Positions 1 through 6,481 of a stretch of 24,986 bases of DNA are shown here, piece by piece (position 1 is the stretch's first letter; every line of letters begins with the position of its first letter). The notes below the pieces were generated by a model. That model worked only from the letters and a program-made list of their open reading frames with translations. It was not told the origin of the DNA and did not search any database. The stretch spans positions 1 to 24,986 of the forward strand of contig USLX01000014.1 of NCBI GenBank assembly GCA_900555665.1. Direction: 5' to 3'. This DNA comes from an uncultured Eubacteriales bacterium (GTDB lineage: Bacteria; Bacillota; Clostridia; Oscillospirales; Oscillospiraceae). The position numbers and the translations under genes are program-made.

Positions 1-85
1 TTCAATCAAGCAGTTTTCTGAACTGATCAAGTTCAGAAAACTGGACAAAGCAGCGGGGCGAGGAGACTTTTTCGACACGCTGAAA
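1..85. repeat. Dispersed repeat, copy A
   Basis: This stretch is almost the same as 5187-5269, with a 2-nt length difference near position 47 and a few substitutions. It starts with a near-perfect inverted repeat (CAGTTTTCTGAACT at 11-24 and its complement at 30-43), continues through the shared block GCAGCGGGG (50-58), and ends in GACACGCTGAAA. In both copies a GC-rich hairpin follows directly, but the hairpin sequence differs. The left edge is the window edge, so the true start may lie outside. It does not look coding. Confidence 0.8.
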
Positions 86-114
86 CGGAGCTGCCCACCC
101 GGGCAGCTCCGTTT
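83..114 (-). terminator. Hairpin, probable terminator of the BMP lipoprotein gene
   Basis: Two perfect 14-bp arms (83-96 and 101-114) surround a 4-nt loop 19 nt beyond the stop codon of the minus-strand BMP gene. The A/T ends of the arms give a short U stretch on the transcript, so it may work as an intrinsic terminator. The start of the left arm coincides with the end of dispersed repeat copy A. Confidence 0.6.
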
Positions 115-132
115 GCAAGAAGTGCGATGGAA

Positions 133-1437
133 TCAATAGGCCGAGTTGATCCACTCGATGCCGTCGATCTGCAGCGTGAAGTACGGCGCAGACTGGAAGT
201 AGGATTCGTGGAAGGCACCGTCGAAGACAGCCTCTTCGCTGTCGGCGGCGAAGTCACCGTCGGTATCGACTGCGAAGGCGTGGTCAATCGTCTTGCCGTC
301 GACCGTGAACGTGGAGGTGTCGAAGACCTGGATGGAGCCGTCCTTCAGACCGGCTTCCACTTCGGCAAGCTTTTCCGCAGTGCCGGGGGCAGCGATGGCC
401 TCGTTCAGCGGAGTCATGACGACTTCACCGTCCGCCATGCCATGGCACCAGTCCTGCTCAAGCTCGGTGCCGTTGACCACGCACTCGATGGCATGGACAA
501 AATAGTTTGTCCAGTCGATGCGGGTGCCAATGATGGAGGCGTCGGGCGCGATGGAGATCATGTCGTTGTTATAGCCGGTGTGGTAGACGCCGCCAGCCTG
601 GGCCGCGGTGGCCGGGGTGGTGTTGTCGGAGTGCTGGGAGATGACGATGCAGCCAAGGTCGATGAGTGCTTTGGCGGCGTCTGCTTCTGCGGTAGCGTCG
701 GACCAGGAGCCGACGAACTGAACCTTCATGGTTGCGCTCGGGCAAACGCTGCGGGCGCCCAGATAGTAGGCGGTGAAGCCGGAGACAACTTCTGCGAAGG
801 AGTAGGCGCCGACATAGCCGATGACAGCCTGATCCTCGGTGATCTCGCCGTCGTCGATGAGCTGCTGCATCTTCATGCCAGCGGCAACACCGGCGACATA
901 GCGGCCTTCGTAGATGTTGGCGAATGCATTGTGGGTGTTGGCCAGATCGTCATACAAGCCGCCCTGGTTCGTCATACCAACGAACTGGATGTTGGGGTAT
1001 TCGGCCGCGACCGTCAGCATGGCGGGCTCATGACCGTAGGAGTTGTTGAAGATGATCTCGCAGCCGTCTTCGGCCAGTTCTTCGTTGGCAACGGCAACGG
1101 GGTCGCCCTCGATGAGGTTCCACTTGATGACCCATTCCACGTTGATGCCTTCGGCCTTCAGCTTCTCGTCGGCAGCTTCTTTGCCGCGCATGAAGTTGTA
1201 GGTGTAGCCCTGGTCGTTTTCGTCGCCGATGAGGACGAGGCCGACCTTGATGGACTTGCCTTCGGCCGTTTCCGCGTCGGAGGTGTTGTCAGCGGCGTCG
1301 TCGGTCTTTTCCGTGGTGTCGGTTGTGTCGGCGGCAGGGGTATCGTTCTTGGCGGTGTCGTCCGTGGTCTTGGACGCGCAGGCAACCAGGGCGAATACCA
1401 TCACAAGCGCCAGGAGCAAAGCGATGATCTTTTTCAT
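133..1437 (-). CDS. BMP-family ABC transporter substrate-binding lipoprotein
   Basis: The 434-residue protein has a lipoprotein signal peptide: a KK start, a hydrophobic core and an LVAC lipobox with Cys20. An acidic, Thr/Ala-rich linker of about 40 residues follows, then the periplasmic-binding fold typical of the BMP (basic membrane protein, PnrA/Med) family. The domain opens KVGLVLIGDENDQGYTYNF, with later segments FVGMTNQGG and SQHSDNTTP. Characterised BMP members bind purine nucleosides for an ABC importer. The permease and ATPase genes are not seen here and may lie beyond the left edge. Divergence from guanine deaminase supports a purine ligand, but this is inference. The start is set by AGGAGG 8-13 nt upstream. 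Confidence 0.9.
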   Translation of the reverse strand: MKKIIALLLALVMVFALVACASKTTDDTAKNDTPAADTTDTTEKTDDAADNTSDAETAEGKSIKVGLVLIGDENDQGYTYNFMRGKEAADEKLKAEGINVEWVIKWNLIEGDPVAVANEELAEDGCEIIFNNSYGHEPAMLTVAAEYPNIQFVGMTNQGGLYDDLANTHNAFANIYEGRYVAGVAAGMKMQQLIDDGEITEDQAVIGYVGAYSFAEVVSGFTAYYLGARSVCPSATMKVQFVGSWSDATAEADAAKALIDLGCIVISQHSDNTTPATAAQAGGVYHTGYNNDMISIAPDASIIGTRIDWTNYFVHAIECVVNGTELEQDWCHGMADGEVVMTPLNEAIAAPGTAEKLAEVEAGLKDGSIQVFDTSTFTVDGKTIDHAFAVDTDGDFAADSEEAVFDGAFHESYFQSAPYFTLQIDGIEWINSAY

Positions 1438-1462
1438 TCTTTTGGTTCCTCCTAAAAAATTT

Positions 1463-1506
1463 TCAGGCAGCGGAATGCTGCCGTGCGGATTTCTTGGCTT
1501 TCGCCA
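1463..1506 (-). promoter_or_regulatory. Structured leader of the BMP gene (candidate attenuator)
   Basis: In the roughly 80-nt leader, read on the minus strand, there are two small hairpins. The first is TGGC-GAAA-GCCA (1495-1506). The second is GGCAGC-ATTCC-GCTGCC (1466-1482), followed at once by TGAAAATTTTTT, which resembles an intrinsic terminator just before the ribosome binding site. I do not recognise any riboswitch class. Regulation by attenuation is a hypothesis. Confidence 0.35.
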
Positions 1507-1525
1507 TTGTCAAATCCATGCCTCT

Positions 1526-1554
1526 ATTTTACAGAACTTTTCTCTAAAAATCAA
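1526..1554 (-). promoter_or_regulatory. Sigma-A-type promoter for the BMP gene
   Basis: On the minus strand TTGATT (-35, 1549-1554) and TAAAAT (-10, 1526-1531) are 17 nt apart, giving a leader of about 80 nt before the BMP start codon. Confidence 0.7.
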
Positions 1555-1715
1555 TGCGTTTTTTCGGAATTTTTTAAGCATTTTTCAATAAAACAATGGG
1601 CGGAAGCTAAAAAATTTTTAGTATTTTTCACGGTTTGGTAATCTTCACTGAAAACGCCCCGGAAGAATTCGTACACTATGACGAGGAACTTCCTGCCCCG
1701 GCTGGGCGGAAAATG

Positions 1716-1724
1716 TGATATGAT
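1716..1724 (+). promoter_or_regulatory. Extended -10 promoter candidate for guanine deaminase
   Basis: TGATATGAT matches an extended -10 (TGN plus TATGAT) about 57 nt before the TTG start. No good -35 is visible. The leader has a short CGGCC/GGCCG hairpin at about 1736-1751. The rest of the 1438-1780 gap is AT-rich and shows no further gene. Confidence 0.45.
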
Positions 1725-1780
1725 AAACAAAAGAGCGGCCGTTTTTGGCCGGATGATTATGCAAAGGAGCAACACAGACC

Positions 1781-3052
1781 TTGAAAGATTTTGTATTGAA
1801 GGGAAGCCTCTGTTACAGCACGGATGCGGAAACGCTGAATACCGTTGACGAGGGATATCTGGTCTGCGAGAACGGGCAGGTGGCGGGCGTGTTTCGGGCG
1901 CTTCCGGAGCGGTTTGTGACCCTGCCGCTGCTGGACTACACCGGCAAGCTCATCCTGCCCGGCATGACAGATCTGCACGTCCACGCGCCGCAGTTTGCCT
2001 TCCGCGGCCTCGGCATGGATCTTGAGCTGCTAGAATGGCTGAATACCTATACCTTCCCGGAGGAGGCAAAATATGCAGAGCTGGACTATGCCGACCGGGC
2101 CTATACCAGTTTTGCGGAGCACCTGAAGCGGAGCACCACGACACGCGCGGCTGTCTTCGCCACGATCCATCTGCCCGCCACAAGGCTGCTGATGGAAAAG
2201 CTGGAGGCATCGGGGCTCGTGACCTACGTCGGCAAGGTCAACATGAACCGCAACTGTCCGCCGTACCTCCGGGAACTGTCGACCAATCATTCCCTGCGCG
2301 ACACCGAGCGCTGGATCCTCGACACCAAAGACGCCTTCCGGCGCACGAAGCCGATCCTTACGCCGCGCTTCATCCCGTCGTGCACAGACGATCTGATGTT
2401 CGGCCTTGCGCGGCTGCGCGAACGATACGACCTGCCGGTGCAGAGCCATCTGTCTGAAAACTACAGCGAAATCGACTGGATCCGTGAGCTGTGCCCCAAG
2501 AGCAAGTTCTATGGCGATGCCTACGACCAGTTCGGCCTGTTTGGCGGCGGCTATCCCTGCATCATGGCGCACTGCGTCCACTCCAGCGAGGCCGAGGAGG
2601 AGCGGATGCTGCAAAACGGCGTCTTTGTGGCGCACTCGCCGGAATCAAATATGAACCTCTCCTCCGGCGTTGCGCCGATCAGCCGCTATCTGAAGCACGG
2701 GCTGCATGTGGGCCTGGCCACAGACATCGCGGGCGGCAGTCACGAAAATCTGCTCCGCGCGATGGCACATGCCATTCAGGCCTCGAAGCTCCGCTGGAGA
2801 CTGCTCGACCAGAGCGTTGCCCCGCTGAGCTTTGAACAGGCGTTTTATATTGCGACAATGGGCGGCGGCGAATTTTTCGGCAAGGTCGGCACATTTGCCG
2901 AGGGCTATGCGCTGGACGCGGTCGTGCTCGACGATGCGTTGCTCGACCATCCGCAGACCCTTTCCGTGCGCGACCGCGTGGAGCGGGCGGTTTATCTGGC
3001 GGATGAGCGCAATGTGACAGCCAAATTTGTTGCAGGAGAGCAGATTTTCTGA
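1781..3052 (+). CDS. guaD: Guanine deaminase
   Basis: The 423-residue zinc amidohydrolase should convert guanine to xanthine and ammonia. Visible family motifs are PGMTDLHVHAPQ (metal ligands His66 and His68; the trailing APQ is typical of guanine deaminase), PRF near 195, SHLSE with His223, AHCVH with His264, and ATDIAGG with Asp315. The length fits the family (about 420-450). It begins with TTG: AAAGGAG lies 11 nt upstream, and the nearby ATG codons are out of frame. A divergent BMP binding protein and the downstream QueT-like and hydantoinase genes suggest a nucleobase utilisation locus. SsnA-type amidohydrolases are relatives, but the HxHAPQ signature favours guanine deaminase. Confidence 0.9.
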   Translation: MKDFVLKGSLCYSTDAETLNTVDEGYLVCENGQVAGVFRALPERFVTLPLLDYTGKLILPGMTDLHVHAPQFAFRGLGMDLELLEWLNTYTFPEEAKYAELDYADRAYTSFAEHLKRSTTTRAAVFATIHLPATRLLMEKLEASGLVTYVGKVNMNRNCPPYLRELSTNHSLRDTERWILDTKDAFRRTKPILTPRFIPSCTDDLMFGLARLRERYDLPVQSHLSENYSEIDWIRELCPKSKFYGDAYDQFGLFGGGYPCIMAHCVHSSEAEEERMLQNGVFVAHSPESNMNLSSGVAPISRYLKHGLHVGLATDIAGGSHENLLRAMAHAIQASKLRWRLLDQSVAPLSFEQAFYIATMGGGEFFGKVGTFAEGYALDAVVLDDALLDHPQTLSVRDRVERAVYLADERNVTAKFVAGEQIF

Positions 3053-3085
3053 CATTTCTGCCCTTCGAATTGTGCGGGAATGCCA

Positions 3086-3114
3086 TTGTAATTTGACAGC
3101 TTCCTCATTATAAT
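3086..3114 (+). promoter_or_regulatory. Promoter upstream of the QueT-family gene
   Basis: TTGTAA (3086-3091) and TATAAT (3109-3114) are separated by 17 nt. The leader to the start codon is only about 33 nt. The queT-like and hydantoinase genes can therefore be expressed independently of guanine deaminase. Confidence 0.65.
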
Positions 3115-3153
3115 GATGCTTGCAAAAAATATTCCACGGAGGAACCTGTCCCA

Positions 3154-3657
3154 ATGAAGAAACTGAACACCCGTCAAATCGCCCTGAACGGCATTGTCGC
3201 CGGCCTCTATGCGGCCATCACCATTTTGACCGCTTCATTTGCCTACGGCAACCTCCAGTTCCGCATTTCCGAAGCGCTGATGATGCTTCTGCTCTTCGAG
3301 CCGAGCCTGACCATCGGCCTGACCATTGGCTGCCTGATTGCCAACTTGTTCTCTACGGTCTCCGTGCTCGATATCGTCATCGGCACCGCCGCGACGCTGT
3401 TGGCCTGCCTGCTCACGACGCGGATCAAAAAGCCGTGGCTTGCGCCGCTGCCCACCATTCTGGTCAACGCCGTGATGGTCGGTGCGATGCTCTCGTGGCT
3501 CTATATGCCGTCCGAACAGTTCTGGAATGGGCTGCTCATCTTTGGCGGCGAGGTTGGCGCAGGCGAGGCTGCCGTACTCTATGTGCTTGGTATCCCGCTT
3601 TATTACGCGATGAAGAAAACAAATTTCATCGAAAAACTGCTGCACCCGAAACATTGA
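3154..3657 (+). CDS. QueT-family membrane transporter (ECF S-component type)
   Basis: The 167-residue, very hydrophobic protein has about five membrane segments. It carries the family hallmark QFRISEALMMLLLFEPS near residues 30-46, seen in QueT proteins, the proposed substrate-specific subunits of energy-coupling-factor importers for queuosine precursors. GGAGG lies 10 nt before the ATG. It sits between guanine deaminase and dihydropyrimidinase, and its short leader shows no preQ1 riboswitch. Its substrate here may therefore be a related purine or pyrimidine base rather than preQ1; this is inference. No ECF ATPase or T-component is in the window, so it would need a shared module encoded elsewhere. 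Confidence 0.85.
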   Translation: MKKLNTRQIALNGIVAGLYAAITILTASFAYGNLQFRISEALMMLLLFEPSLTIGLTIGCLIANLFSTVSVLDIVIGTAATLLACLLTTRIKKPWLAPLPTILVNAVMVGAMLSWLYMPSEQFWNGLLIFGGEVGAGEAAVLYVLGIPLYYAMKKTNFIEKLLHPKH

Positions 3658-3681
3658 ATTTCAAACAAGGGAGCTGAACCT

Positions 3682-5055
3682 ATGAAATTGCTGCTCAAAG
3701 GCGGAACGGTCGTCTCCGCCGCCGGTTCCAAGGTCGCCGATCTGCTGATCGAGGACGAAAAAATTGTCCGCGTCGGTCAAAATCTCACAGATGCAGATGC
3801 ATCCGTCGTTCCGATGGAGGGCAAGCTGCTCTTCCCCGGCTTCATCGACGCGCACACGCATTTCGATCTCGACGTCTGCAATACGACAACCGCCGACAAC
3901 TTCGATACCGGCACGCGCAGCGCCCTGCGCGGCGGCACGACGATGGTCGTCGACTTTGCCTGCCCGAACAAGGGCGAGACGCTGCAGTACGGCCTCGACC
4001 TCTGGCACAAGAAGGCCGACGGCCGCTCGAGCTGCGATTACAGCTTCCACATGACCATCGACGACTGGAACGACGGCATCAAGGCTGAGATCCCGAAGAT
4101 GTTTGAGCAGGGCGTTTCGTCATTCAAGATGTATATGACCTATCCGGCCATGATGATCGGCGACAAAGATCTGTTCTACGCCCTCGAGGAGCTGAAAAAA
4201 TACGGCGGCATCGCCGGCGTCCATTGCGAGAACGCGGGCGTCATCGATGCGCTCATCGAGCAGCACAAGGCTGCGGGTGACGTGGGGCCGTCGGCGCATC
4301 CGCGCTGCCGCCCGAATCCGCTCGAAGCCGAGGCCGTGGCGCATCTGCTGCGCATCGCCGAGGTCGCGGATGTGCCGGTTGTGATCGTCCACCTGAGCAC
4401 GAAGGAATCGCTTGCCGAGGTTGCCGCCGCCCGGGCCCGCGGCCAGAAGGTCTATGTCGAGACCTGCCCGCACTATCTGCTGCTGGACGACAGCCGCTAT
4501 GACCAGCCCGACTATTCCGCCGCTGCCCGCTTTGTCTGCGCGCCGCCGCTGCGCAAGCGGGCCGACCAGTCCGCGCTCTGGGCTGCTCTGGCCGATGGCA
4601 CGATCCAGACCGTCTCCACCGACCATTGCAGCTTCACCCTGAAGCAGAAGGATGCCGGAAAGGACGACTTCACCAAAATCCCCGGCGGTCTGCCCGGCGT
4701 GGAGACGCGCGGCATTCTGCTCTACTCCGAGGGCGTGGCCAAGGGCCGCATCACGGCAGAGAAGATGGCCGAGGTGCTCTCCGAAAACCCGGCGAAACTC
4801 TACGGTGCGTATCCGCGCAAAGGCATCCTCGCTGCGGGAAGCGACGCCGACATCGTCGTCATCGACCCGGCCAAGACCGGACGCATCACCGCGTCCGACC
4901 AGATCGCGAACGTCGACTATACTCCGTTCGAGGGTTTCCGGACCGAGGGCGTGATCGAACAGGTTTATCTGCGCGGGCAGCTCGCCGTCGACCATGGCGA
5001 GGTCCAGACCGGAAAGATCGGGCAATTTATCCCGCGCGGCGTGAATTCGCTGTAA
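3682..5055 (+). CDS. hydA: Dihydropyrimidinase / D-hydantoinase
   Basis: The 457-residue cyclic amidohydrolase has the full binuclear metal site of the dihydropyrimidinase family: GFIDAHTHFD (His58, His60), the carbamylated lysine in SFKMYMTYP (Lys149), His181 in GVHCEN, His237 in IVHLST and Asp314 in STDHCSF. These enzymes open the ring of dihydropyrimidines or hydantoins, and homologues (HyuA/HydA) occur in the anaerobic purine degradation clusters of E. coli and gut anaerobes. GGGAGC lies 7 nt upstream of the ATG, and the gene starts 24 nt after the QueT-like gene, so the two are probably co-transcribed. The substrate cannot be fixed from sequence. A hairpin ends the unit at 5070-5104. Confidence 0.9.
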   Translation: MKLLLKGGTVVSAAGSKVADLLIEDEKIVRVGQNLTDADASVVPMEGKLLFPGFIDAHTHFDLDVCNTTTADNFDTGTRSALRGGTTMVVDFACPNKGETLQYGLDLWHKKADGRSSCDYSFHMTIDDWNDGIKAEIPKMFEQGVSSFKMYMTYPAMMIGDKDLFYALEELKKYGGIAGVHCENAGVIDALIEQHKAAGDVGPSAHPRCRPNPLEAEAVAHLLRIAEVADVPVVIVHLSTKESLAEVAAARARGQKVYVETCPHYLLLDDSRYDQPDYSAAARFVCAPPLRKRADQSALWAALADGTIQTVSTDHCSFTLKQKDAGKDDFTKIPGGLPGVETRGILLYSEGVAKGRITAEKMAEVLSENPAKLYGAYPRKGILAAGSDADIVVIDPAKTGRITASDQIANVDYTPFEGFRTEGVIEQVYLRGQLAVDHGEVQTGKIGQFIPRGVNSL

Positions 5056-5069
5056 GCATACAAGGAGTA

Positions 5070-5104
5070 AAATCCGCCGTCTGCGGAAGGCAGACGGCGG
5101 ATTT
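5070..5104 (+). terminator. Hairpin after the hydantoinase gene, first copy of a duplicated 35-mer
   Basis: AAATCCGCCGTCTGC and its complement GCAGACGGCGGATTT enclose a short GGAAG loop. It lies 14 nt after the hydantoinase stop and ends in ATTT, so it probably terminates that transcript. An identical 35-nt sequence recurs at 5267-5301. Confidence 0.7.
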
Positions 5105-5160
5105 GAGATTGTCAAAAAACTATAAAATGCAGTTCTGCAACAGAGCAGCGGGGATAGAGT

Positions 5161-5183
5161 GAAAGGGGCAAAAAGCCCCTTTC
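5161..5183 (+). repeat. Small perfect hairpin GAAAGGGGC-AAAAA-GCCCCTTTC
   Basis: Nine-bp arms with an AAAAA loop lie between the two copies of the 35-nt hairpin. A GCAGCGGGG block at 5145-5153 precedes it, matching the block inside both dispersed-repeat copies. It may be a third, diverged module of the same repeat family. No coding function is seen. Confidence 0.6.
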
Positions 5184-5186
5184 GCG

Positions 5187-5269
5187 TTCAATCAAGCAGT
5201 TTTCTGAACTTATCAAGTTCAGAAAACTGGACGGCAGCGGGGCGAAAAGACTTTTTCGACACGCTGAAA
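5187..5269. repeat. Dispersed repeat, copy B
   Basis: This 83-nt unit matches 1-85. It contains a perfect inverted repeat with 15-bp arms (CAGTTTTCTGAACTT at 5196-5210 and its complement at 5214-5228), the GCAGCGGGG block (5234-5242), and the end GACACGCTGAAA. A GC-rich hairpin begins on its last three bases. Similar small structured repeats in other genomes are REP/MITE-like elements; the mobility of this one is inference. Confidence 0.8.
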
Positions 5270-5301
5270 TCCGCCGTCTGCGGAAGGCAGACGGCGGATT
5301 T
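5267..5301. repeat. Second copy of the 35-nt hairpin
   Basis: It is base-for-base identical to 5070-5104, although the 160 nt between them differ. It sits where copy A of the dispersed repeat carries an unrelated hairpin (83-114). It ends 19 nt before the YkvI-like start codon, where it could affect translation or read-through into that gene. Confidence 0.8.
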
Positions 5302-5320
5302 GTGCGGAAAAGAGAACGAT

Positions 5321-6385
5321 ATGAAGAAATTGAATGTGGTCCGCCTCGGATTGCTCTTTGCAGGGTGTTTTCTCGGGGCGGGCTATGTCTCCGGGCAGGA
5401 GCTGCGGCAGTATTTCGTGGTCTACGGCGCCTGGGGCTATGTGGGGCTGTTTGTGGCGATTGCGCTGCTGTATGGATTTGGCGTGCTCTGCCTGCGCATG
5501 GCGCAGAAGACGGGGCTGACGGAGGTGGACGAACAGGTGCTGCCGTGGAAGGCACGGTGGCTGCATGTGCTTGTGATGCTGCTGGAGAGCCTGTTTTTGT
5601 TTGCGCTGGTGACAATTATGTGCGCAGGTGTCGGCGCGTTGGGTGCGCAGCTCTTCGGGCTGCCGCACTGGTTGGGCGGAGGGCTTTTCGCGGCGCTGGT
5701 GCTGGCCTGCGCACTGGCCGGGCTGCAGAGCATCGTGTCGGCGTTTTCCGTTTCCGTGCCGCTGCTGGTGCTGGCAACGCTGGGATTTGGCATTGCGGCG
5801 CTTTGCCAGGGCCGGCCAGCTATAGAAGCGGCGGATGCGTCGGGCGGAAACGCGCTGCTCGGCGGCTGGTTTTTCAGTGCGGTGAACTACGCATGCTACA
5901 ATATCCTCTCCACGCTGGCCATTCTCGGCCCCTTCGGGCCGTATCTGCGCAGGCGCTCAACGGTCTACGCGGGGCTTGGACTGGGCGCGGCGCTGCTGGC
6001 GGTGATTGCGCTGAGTGTGATGCTCTCGCTCCAGACCTGGGGCGGCGCGCAGACGGCGGAGCTGCCGATGCTCTCTGCCGCGGCACAGCTCGGCATTGTG
6101 CCGATGTATCTCTATGCATTGCTGCTGTTTGCGGGGATGTTCGGCTCGGCGCTGTCCAACGCGGTGGCATTTGTGGGCTACTGCTGCGCGAAATTTCCGC
6201 CGGTTCGGCAGAGAAAGACTGCGTTTACCGTGCTGACCATCCTGCTGGCCTACCTCGCCAGTCTCTTCGGTTTCAGCGATCTGATCGGGACAGTTTATCC
6301 GGTGTTTGGGTATGCAAGTGCGGCGTTTTTGGCGTTTATGCTGCTGCATGCGGCAAAGCTGCGGCGTGCGGCGCGGCATTTGTGA
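5321..6385 (+). CDS. YkvI-like multi-spanning membrane protein
   Basis: The 354-residue integral membrane protein has about ten hydrophobic segments. Its first segment, LLFAGCFLGAGYVSGQE, resembles the AGAGFxSGQE signature of YkvI-type proteins, distant relatives of the sodium-coupled amino-acid/LeuT-fold transporters. No substrate can be read from the sequence. I chose the ATG at 5321 rather than the upstream in-frame start at 5159, because the extra 54 codons would be read through the dispersed repeat and the 35-nt hairpin. The Shine-Dalgarno is weak (AAAAGAGAA). No promoter is clear, so expression may rely on read-through from the hydantoinase operon. Confidence 0.75.
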   Translation: MKKLNVVRLGLLFAGCFLGAGYVSGQELRQYFVVYGAWGYVGLFVAIALLYGFGVLCLRMAQKTGLTEVDEQVLPWKARWLHVLVMLLESLFLFALVTIMCAGVGALGAQLFGLPHWLGGGLFAALVLACALAGLQSIVSAFSVSVPLLVLATLGFGIAALCQGRPAIEAADASGGNALLGGWFFSAVNYACYNILSTLAILGPFGPYLRRRSTVYAGLGLGAALLAVIALSVMLSLQTWGGAQTAELPMLSAAAQLGIVPMYLYALLLFAGMFGSALSNAVAFVGYCCAKFPPVRQRKTAFTVLTILLAYLASLFGFSDLIGTVYPVFGYASAAFLAFMLLHAAKLRRAARHL

Positions 6386-6413
6386 AATCTTCATGAAGAT
6401 CCGAGCGGCACGA

Positions 6414-6442
6414 TTGAAAATGCGCAGCGGCTGTGGTAAAAT
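6414..6442 (+). promoter_or_regulatory. Promoter of the zinc-ribbon/parvulin gene
   Basis: TTGAAA (6414-6419) and TAAAAT (6437-6442) are 17 nt apart, about 40 nt before the start codon. Confidence 0.7.
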
Positions 6443-6481
6443 CAAAAAATCAGCAAACTTTTTTGGAAATGAGGGAATGTT

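Noticed and set aside
127..1455. 442-codon open frame opposite the BMP gene
   Set aside because: It is antisense to a clear lipoprotein gene, has a Gly/Val/Asp-rich translation with no recognisable domain, and is a GC-rich shadow frame.
3053..3153. preQ1 riboswitch before the QueT-family gene
   Set aside because: The leader after the predicted promoter is about 33 nt and lacks the characteristic pseudoknot sequence and any expression platform.
5159..5320. N-terminal extension of the YkvI-like protein
   Set aside because: The added residues are translated from the dispersed repeat and hairpin; the membrane protein signature begins at the ATG at 5321.
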